NCBI GenBank assembly: GCA_028284005.1
Contig: JANQSO010000005.1
Coordinates: 1-64,000 of the forward strand
Source of the DNA: Flavobacteriaceae bacterium
GTDB taxonomy: Bacteria > Bacteroidota > Bacteroidia > Flavobacteriales > Flavobacteriaceae
Length of the DNA: 64,000 bases
Direction: 5' to 3'
Shown here: positions 59,339 to 64,000 of the stretch, in pieces
Position numbering within the stretch: position 1 is the stretch's first letter
Layout: every line of letters begins with the position of its first letter
Notes under the pieces: model-generated
The model's database searches: none
What the model was told of the DNA's origin: nothing
Seen by the model: only the letters and a program-made list of their open reading frames with translations
Made by a program: the position numbers and the translations under genes

Positions 59339-60337
59339 TTAATTAATGGCAGGACAATTACAGTCATAAGGTTCCGGTCTTCCTCCCAGAAAATCGTACC
59401 CTAAAGTAATTTGGTGAAATCCTCCGCTAAATTTTATACTTCCTGATTGATGTGAGTAGGTATATGCAAATAAGAAATTCTTATAATTTGCTCCAACTAC
59501 AGGAGTAATATGTTGTAATTTTTGATTTTTAATTTCAGCTCCATCTAAAAATTCTGCTCCATCAAAACTTCTTCTATAAGAAAGTCCACCCCACAATTTT
59601 CCAAAATCCATTTCTCGATAAGCTTTAAAGTTAATGTCTACTGACTGCTCTCCCGTTCTTTCATGCCACTGAAACAAGAATGAAGGTTCGTAAGCCCAGG
59701 TAGAACCATATTGTCCTATGGCATAAGCAGCAGAAACTAAATACCTTCTTTGATTATTGGGTTCGAACTTTTCCGTATAAATGCTTCTATTCTGAAAAAT
59801 GATATTTTTTACAGTAAAATGGCCCGAAAAATTCAAGAAATTGTAAGACATCCCCGCATCAACATTAAAATAAGAACTACTCTGTATAATTCCGGCTATA
59901 ATAGGGTCGAAATCATTAGGATCAAATTGTGTTTCATCTAATTTAGATTGAATTAATCCTGCACTTAGACCAAATGATAATTGATTTAAATCTGCTTCAC
60001 TTCGGGAAAACATGATATGATGTGCATAGGTTAAATACCCACCACCTTGTGAATGGTATCCATTCTTATCATTGAAGACGATCGCTCCAACTCCGGACTG
60101 ATCTCCTAATCTTGCATTAAAACTAAGTGTTTGCATATTAGGTGCCTCATTTTGGTCGAACCATTGTTGACGAGCAGTTAATCTAACTTGATTATTGGCT
60201 GCTGCCCCTGCCATAGACGGATGTAACAGATAATAATTATCTGCAAAATAATCAGAATAAATAGGAATACCGTCTTGTGAATATGCAAATGGAGCCGCTA
60301 ATATCAGTAATGTTAAGTAGGCTTTTTTAATCTTCAT
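59339..60337 (-). CDS. PorP/SprF-family type IX secretion membrane protein
   Basis: 332-residue outer-membrane beta-barrel of the PorP/SprF family, found with type B T9SS substrates and needed for their surface attachment in gliding bacteria. Signal MKIKKAYLTLLILAAPFAYS, typical start IPIYSDYFADNYYLLHPSMA (family pattern Y...N.Y.iNPA), RLTARQQWFDQNEAPNMQTL, GGGYLTYAHHIMFSRSEADL and the ending GYDFLGGRPEPYDCNC. Its start overlaps the expected restored stop of the upstream sorting-domain gene (ATGA), the classic substrate-PorP pair. Looks intact although its substrate gene is broken. Confidence 0.92.
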   Translation of the reverse strand: MKIKKAYLTLLILAAPFAYSQDGIPIYSDYFADNYYLLHPSMAGAAANNQVRLTARQQWFDQNEAPNMQTLSFNARLGDQSGVGAIVFNDKNGYHSQGGGYLTYAHHIMFSRSEADLNQLSFGLSAGLIQSKLDETQFDPNDFDPIIAGIIQSSSYFNVDAGMSYNFLNFSGHFTVKNIIFQNRSIYTEKFEPNNQRRYLVSAAYAIGQYGSTWAYEPSFLFQWHERTGEQSVDINFKAYREMDFGKLWGGLSYRRSFDGAEFLDGAEIKNQKLQHITPVVGANYKNFLFAYTYSHQSGSIKFSGGFHQITLGYDFLGGRPEPYDCNCPAIN

Positions 60338-60767
60338 AGTATTTTAGTCTGTTTTTTTAGGGTAGAGTGACTCTCAATTTTTTTTGGGTATGATTCATTG
60401 CGTATTTCATCAGGAACTGACAATCACTCGATGATAATGGATCATTAATGTAGCTTCCGTCCCTACCAAATAGTAATGGATTAAATTGCTTCAAAAATTT
60501 TCCAAATCTGTCAAATATATAAATTTTTGACGTAGGGGCACTATCACTAGAGCCAATGATGCCATATAGGCCTTTATATTGACAATTAACTTTTTGATTA
60601 TTAATGATAACTTCTTCAGAAGAAAAACTTGTATCGCTAGCGTAAAAATAATCCCCATACATCTCTGTAAAAACTGTTTGGGGTGTGCTAAAGTCACTAA
60701 CTACAATAGTTTGAGAGGGCTCACATACTGAAAATTGTATTACGGGGGAGGGTAAAATTTTCATCAT
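60334..60767 (-). pseudogene. Truncated, frameshifted type IX type B sorting-domain protein
   Basis: The open part (136 residues from ATG 60767) has no signal peptide and no adhesin region; its second half is a type B C-terminal domain: TSKIYIFDRFGKFLKQFNPL, then DGSYINDPLSSSDCQFLMKY where canonical domains have WDGTYNGxPLPSSDYWFxVxY. The frame ends RVTLP at 60357. Adding one A to the A8 run (T8 on the plus strand, 60378-60385) continues as KKIESHSTLKKQTKIL, restoring the SHFxLKR-type terminal motif and a TGA that overlaps the porP ATG. So the gene is 5' truncated and has a homopolymer frameshift. A sequencing error could explain the frameshift but not the missing N terminus. Confidence 0.75.
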
Positions 60768-60786
60768 AAAGTAGGTGTTAAAACGT

Positions 60787-60794
60787 CAAATATA
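60787..60794 (-). promoter_or_regulatory. Promoter -7 element upstream of the sorting-domain remnant and porP
   Basis: Reverse strand reads TATATTTG, exact consensus, 19 bases before ATG 60767. A promoter here would keep porP expressed although the substrate gene is degenerate. Confidence 0.5.
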
Positions 60795-61033
60795 TTGAAT
60801 ACATTGATTTTCTCTTTATTTTTTTGCAAAAAAAGCCATATAAAGCTGAATTTAACACAAATAGGTAATCCACTAACAACGGGAATATGCCATTATTATT
60901 GCTGTTGTAATAACAATGCTTACACATTTCGCCAGCCAGTAATAGTATAAAAGGGTGAAAATTTACAAGCTTCGGCACAGTAAATTAAAATTGTTTTAAC
61001 GGTTCCTTTCTTTCATCATCAGGGCCTAATACG

Positions 61034-61041
61034 TATCTTTG
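61034..61041 (+). promoter_or_regulatory. Promoter -7 element of the NifU-family gene
   Basis: TATCTTTG, exact consensus, 21 bases before ATG 61063. It overlaps an earlier in-frame start at 61039, which is thereby excluded. Confidence 0.65.
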
Positions 61042-61062
61042 CAATCTCCTAAAAAGATATAT

Positions 61063-61977
61063 ATGTCCGCGTTTAGTATTACAATTCAGCCCACTTCAAA
61101 TGACAATATTGTAAAATTTGTAGCCAATTCATTTCTTACTCAGGCAAATAGTTATGAGTTCAAAAATATTGATGAAGCAAAAGACAGCCCTATTGCACAG
61201 CAACTTTTTCATCTCCCTTTTGTAAAAACTGTCTATATCTCACAAAACTTTATTGCCATAGAAAAATATAATATTGTTGATTGGAACACTGTTGAGAATG
61301 AAGTTTCCATGGCTATTACAGAGTATTTAAACTCCGGAAAGCCAGTGGTTACTCATATTGAAACTGCTAAAAAAGTCCCGGTAACTGTATATGCTGAAAG
61401 CACTCCAAACCCTTCGGTGATGAAGTTTGTTGCAAATAAATCCTTAGTTACAGGTACGTTTGAATTTAAAAATATTGATGAAGCGGTACACGCCCCTTTA
61501 GCCAAGGAGTTGTTCACTTTTCCTTTTGTTAAAGAGGTCTTTATTAGTGCTAATTACGTTTCTGTAATGAAATTTAATGTCGCCGAATGGCAGGAAATAT
61601 CAATGGAAATACGTGAATTCATTAAAGATTATATTGAAAAAGGAGGCATTATTTTAAATGATGAGATACTACAGAAAAAGGAATCCTCTTCCACTACAGA
61701 TTTTGAAACTGAGCCTAAGCATAGTAAAGAACTTTCAGGTATTGATAAAGAAATCATGGCAATCCTGGATGAGTATGTAAAACCTGCTGTTGCCAGTGAT
61801 GGCGGGCATATTGCCTTTGACTCTTTTAATGAAGAGACCAAAACCGTTAGAGTGATCCTACAAGGTGCCTGCAGCGGCTGCCCTTCTTCTACACTTACAC
61901 TTAAAAATGGTATTGAAACAATGCTCCGGGAAATGCTTAATGGGAGGGTCACTACAGTAGAAGCCATTAATGGTTAA
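61063..61977 (+). CDS. NifU-family iron-sulfur carrier with duplicated Nfu N-terminal domain
   Basis: 304 residues with three domains. Two Nfu_N-type domains in tandem, about 1-95 and 105-195 (ITIQPTSNDNIVKFVANSFL with QLFHLPFVKTVYISQNFIAI; VYAESTPNPSVMKFVANKSL with ELFTFPFVKEVFISANYVSV), and a C-terminal NifU domain (IMAILDEYVKPAVASDGGHI, then GACSGCPSSTLTLKNGIETM) whose CxxC binds a 4Fe-4S cluster for transfer to apoproteins. Two N-terminal domains instead of one are usual in flavobacteria as far as I recall. Monocistronic with an own promoter; dodecin follows 87 bases later. Confidence 0.92.
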   Translation: MSAFSITIQPTSNDNIVKFVANSFLTQANSYEFKNIDEAKDSPIAQQLFHLPFVKTVYISQNFIAIEKYNIVDWNTVENEVSMAITEYLNSGKPVVTHIETAKKVPVTVYAESTPNPSVMKFVANKSLVTGTFEFKNIDEAVHAPLAKELFTFPFVKEVFISANYVSVMKFNVAEWQEISMEIREFIKDYIEKGGIILNDEILQKKESSSTTDFETEPKHSKELSGIDKEIMAILDEYVKPAVASDGGHIAFDSFNEETKTVRVILQGACSGCPSSTLTLKNGIETMLREMLNGRVTTVEAING

Positions 61978-62064
61978 CAGCTACATGGCTTTTAACCTCT
62001 CTTTGATAATTTTTTGATTTTTAAAATTGTACATTGGTACTTTAAATTTATAATATAAAAAATT

Positions 62065-62265
62065 ATGGCTGTATTAAAAGTTATAGAAGTACTTGCAAAT
62101 TCTAATGAAAGTTGGGAAGATGCGACCAGAAATGCTGTTAAACAAGCTGCTAAAAGCATAAAAAACATTCGTTCTGTATACATAAACGAGCAAAGTGCTA
62201 TTGTAAACGGTAGTGATGTAACGGAGTTCCGGGTAAATGTTAAAATCACTTTTGAAGTAAATTAA
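62065..62265 (+). CDS. Dodecin
   Basis: 66-residue flavin-binding protein forming dodecameric hollow spheres that store or buffer riboflavin/FMN or coenzyme A. Typical sequence: MAVLKVIEVLANSNESWEDA, then VKQAAKSIKNIRSVYINEQS and VTEFRVNVKITFEV. The usual tryptophan that stacks on the flavin is present as W17 in ESWEDA. Ordinary length (66-71). Followed by a terminator. Confidence 0.94.
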   Translation: MAVLKVIEVLANSNESWEDATRNAVKQAAKSIKNIRSVYINEQSAIVNGSDVTEFRVNVKITFEVN

Positions 62266-62286
62266 TTTCCGAAGACTTAACAATAC

Positions 62287-62318
62287 ATACGCTTTTGATG
62301 TTTCAAAAGCGTATTTTT
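62287..62318 (+). terminator. Terminator after dodecin
   Basis: Stem ATACGCTTTTGA / TCAAAAGCGTAT (62287-62298 / 62303-62314) with loop TGTT and trailing T-run. Confidence 0.85.
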
Positions 62319-62337
62319 GTTCCACTATTCTCTAATT

Positions 62338-64000
62338 ATGCGTTATTTTTTATACATCATTTCGGCTATACTATTATTCTTCTCATGTAATACTTCAAAA
62401 AAGGAAATTTTGGAAAATCATAAATATACCAACCCATTAATCAACGAAACCAGCCCTTATCTACTCCAACACGCCCATAATCCGGTAGATTGGAATGCCT
62501 GGAATGACAAAACACTGCAAAAGGCCAAAGATGAAAACAAACTTATGATCATTAGCATTGGGTATGCTGCCTGTCACTGGTGCCATGTGATGGAGCGTGA
62601 AAGTTTTGAAGACTCCACTGTAGCAGCTGTGATGAATGCAAATTTCATTTCAGTGAAAGTAGACCGGGAAGAACGTCCGGATGTTGACCAGATATATATC
62701 AATGCCGTACAGCTAATGACCGGCAGTGCAGGTTGGCCCTTAAATGTAATAACACTTCCCGATGGAAGACCTGTTTGGGGAGGAACCTATTTTAAAAAAG
62801 AAGAATGGATCAACGCAATTGAAAGAATACAGGAAATCTATACTAGTGAACCTGAAAAACTGGAAGAATATGCCGATCGCCTGGAAGAGGGTATTAAGAG
62901 TATGGACCTCATCACTTTTAATACCAAAGACATAGATTTTTCGACCTACCCGACAACTGAGATCATTAAAACCTGGCAAAAAAGGTTTGATCATCGTTAT
63001 GGAGGTTATAAGCGGGCTCCAAAATTTATGATGCCTAATAACTATCATTTTTTATTACGTTACGCAGTACAAAACAATGATCCCGAACTACTGGAATTTG
63101 TTAAGCTTACGCTCAATCAAATTGCCTATGGAGGTGTGTATGACCAAATTGGTGGCGGATTTTCAAGATATAGTGTAGATGAAAAGTGGCATATCCCCCA
63201 TTTTGAAAAAATGTTGTATGACAATGCACAACTGGTAAGTTTGTATAGTGACGCCTATCTGGCTACTAAAGAACCCTTATACAAAGAGGTTGTTCTTGAA
63301 ACCCTAACTTTTATTGCCCGTGAAATGACAAACTCCGAAGGTGCTTTCTATTCTTCGTTGGATGCCGATAGTAAAACCAATACGGGCGAACTTGAAGAAG
63401 GGGCTTATTATATTTATACCAAAGAGGAGCTACAGGAACTATTGAAGGATGACTTTAATCTCTTTAAAGAATACTATAATATAAATAGCTATGGAAAGTG
63501 GGAAAAGGGACACTATGTCTTGATTAGAGATAAAAGTGATGCTGAAATTATGGAGGAATTCAATTTGAGTCCCGAAATACTTCAGAAGAAAAAAGAAAAC
63601 TGGAAAGAGCAGTTGCTTAAGTACCGAAATAAGCGCTCAAAACCCCGCTTGGATGATAAAACACTAACTTCCTGGAACGGATTAATGATCAAAGGGTATG
63701 TAGATGCGTATAAGGCTTTTCAGCAAAAAGAATTTTTAGATGCTGCCATAAAAAATGCACATTTCATCGCATCAAAACAATTACAGGAGAACGGAGCGTT
63801 GTTTCACAATTATAAAGATGGAAAAAGTACTATTAACGGGTATCTTGAAGATTATAGTGCGGTAATTGAAGGGTATATTTCACTGTATGAGGTGACCATG
63901 GATGAACAATGGCTCAATAAAGCAAAGATGATGGCAGACTATACATTTATCCATTTTTTTGATGAAGAAAAACATATGTTCTATTTTACTTCTCAGGAAG
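62338..64000 (+). CDS. DUF255/thioredoxin-domain lipoprotein (YyaL-like), 3' end outside window
   Basis: Open from ATG 62338 to the edge, 554 codons; the family has about 680-700 residues, so roughly the last 130 are missing. Lipobox LLFFSC directly after the start. DUF255 thioredoxin-like domain follows: NETSPYLLQHAHNPVDWNAW, the redox motif SIGYAACHWCHVMERESFED (CxxC in CHWC), DREERPDVDQIYINAVQLMT and GSAGWPLNVI. Then an (alpha/alpha)6 barrel similar to glycoside-processing enzymes: GGVYDQIGGGFSRYSVDEKW, HIPHFEKMLYDNAQL, LDADSKTNTGELEEGAYYIY and LTSWNGLMIKGYVDAYK. Related to human SPATA20. Physiological role unknown. Confidence 0.92.
   Translation, partial: MRYFLYIISAILLFFSCNTSKKEILENHKYTNPLINETSPYLLQHAHNPVDWNAWNDKTLQKAKDENKLMIISIGYAACHWCHVMERESFEDSTVAAVMNANFISVKVDREERPDVDQIYINAVQLMTGSAGWPLNVITLPDGRPVWGGTYFKKEEWINAIERIQEIYTSEPEKLEEYADRLEEGIKSMDLITFNTKDIDFSTYPTTEIIKTWQKRFDHRYGGYKRAPKFMMPNNYHFLLRYAVQNNDPELLEFVKLTLNQIAYGGVYDQIGGGFSRYSVDEKWHIPHFEKMLYDNAQLVSLYSDAYLATKEPLYKEVVLETLTFIAREMTNSEGAFYSSLDADSKTNTGELEEGAYYIYTKEELQELLKDDFNLFKEYYNINSYGKWEKGHYVLIRDKSDAEIMEEFNLSPEILQKKKENWKEQLLKYRNKRSKPRLDDKTLTSWNGLMIKGYVDAYKAFQQKEFLDAAIKNAHFIASKQLQENGALFHNYKDGKSTINGYLEDYSAVIEGYISLYEVTMDEQWLNKAKMMADYTFIHFFDEEKHMFYFTSQE

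Overview
The window is a contiguous piece of an AT-rich chromosome from a member of the Bacteroidota, most likely a marine Flavobacteriaceae. Reasons: genes lack Shine-Dalgarno sequences and several are preceded by the Bacteroidota -7 box (TAnnTTTG, e.g. 12301, 29911, 31662, 48644, 61034); there is a PorP/SprF-type gliding/type IX secretion protein with a type B sorting-domain remnant; the order CBS protein - NAD kinase - DUF6089 - uppS - bamA - two OmpH/Skp proteins - murI is a classic flavobacterial block; and there are DUF2797, 2TM-domain, GH3-like and folK-deoxynucleoside kinase fusion proteins. No plasmid, phage, insertion sequence or CRISPR array was seen.

Layout. 1-6.9 kb: pyruvate dehydrogenase E1-beta (cut by the window edge), electron-transfer flavoprotein etfBA, a bifunctional-nuclease-domain protein, a CNT nucleoside transporter, thymidylate synthase, a TonB-C-terminal protein and a dead paralogue of it. 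6.9-10.5 kb: an ergothioneine-type set (egtB, egtD, DUF427) with a convergent PLP enzyme. 10.5-13.2 kb: 2TM protein, dihydrofolate reductase, fructosamine-kinase family protein, fabD. 13.2-18.7 kb: a reverse operon of a DegT-type sugar aminotransferase, galE and an exported amidohydrolase, diverging from the Kdo transferase waaA. 18.7-21.2 kb: a LexA/S24-type autocleaving-repressor homologue with an operator-like array, then small lipoproteins and membrane proteins. 21.4-26.7 kb: the most unusual region, a TPR-CHAT protease homologue with two lipoproteins on one strand and an ECF sigma factor plus a membrane-anchored TPR protein (candidate anti-sigma) on the other. 26.8-27.1 kb: tRNA-Leu, tRNA-Gly and a damaged tRNA-Gly copy. 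27.2-38.6 kb: mutS, an RNA methyltransferase, the folK-dNK fusion, a queuosine-precursor-type transporter, an AsmA-like protein, DUF2797, GH3-like and methyltransferase genes. 38.7-42.0 kb: clpX, clpP and trigger factor. 42.1-46.9 kb: a small membrane protein, a lipase-like lipoprotein with a FadL porin, an alpha/beta hydrolase and pdxJ. 47.0-55.0 kb: the CBS-to-murI envelope block. 55.0-60.8 kb: a LytS/LytTR-type two-component pair, a von Willebrand A lipoprotein, PorP/SprF and its broken partner. 61.0-64.0 kb: a NifU-type protein, dodecin and a DUF255/thioredoxin-domain lipoprotein that runs off the window.

Most of the window is core metabolism, envelope biogenesis and protein quality control. 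The candidate novel system is the CHAT/sigma locus: two lipoprotein genes 3.2 kb apart carry the same promoter architecture at the same distance from their start codons, one in the sigma/CHAT divergent intergenic region and one just downstream of the CHAT gene, which suggests one regulon. Further regulatory observations are a shared palindrome upstream of etfBA and of the fadL-lipase operon, and the repressor operator array. Three recent gene losses are visible: a TonB remnant, a tRNA-Gly remnant, and a type IX sorting-domain protein broken by what looks like a one-base homopolymer slip. There is no gene-free stretch over 300 bases; the longest (60768-61062) holds only the promoters of its flanking genes as far as I can see. 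Functions are assigned by reading motifs and overall sequence resemblance from memory, not by database search.
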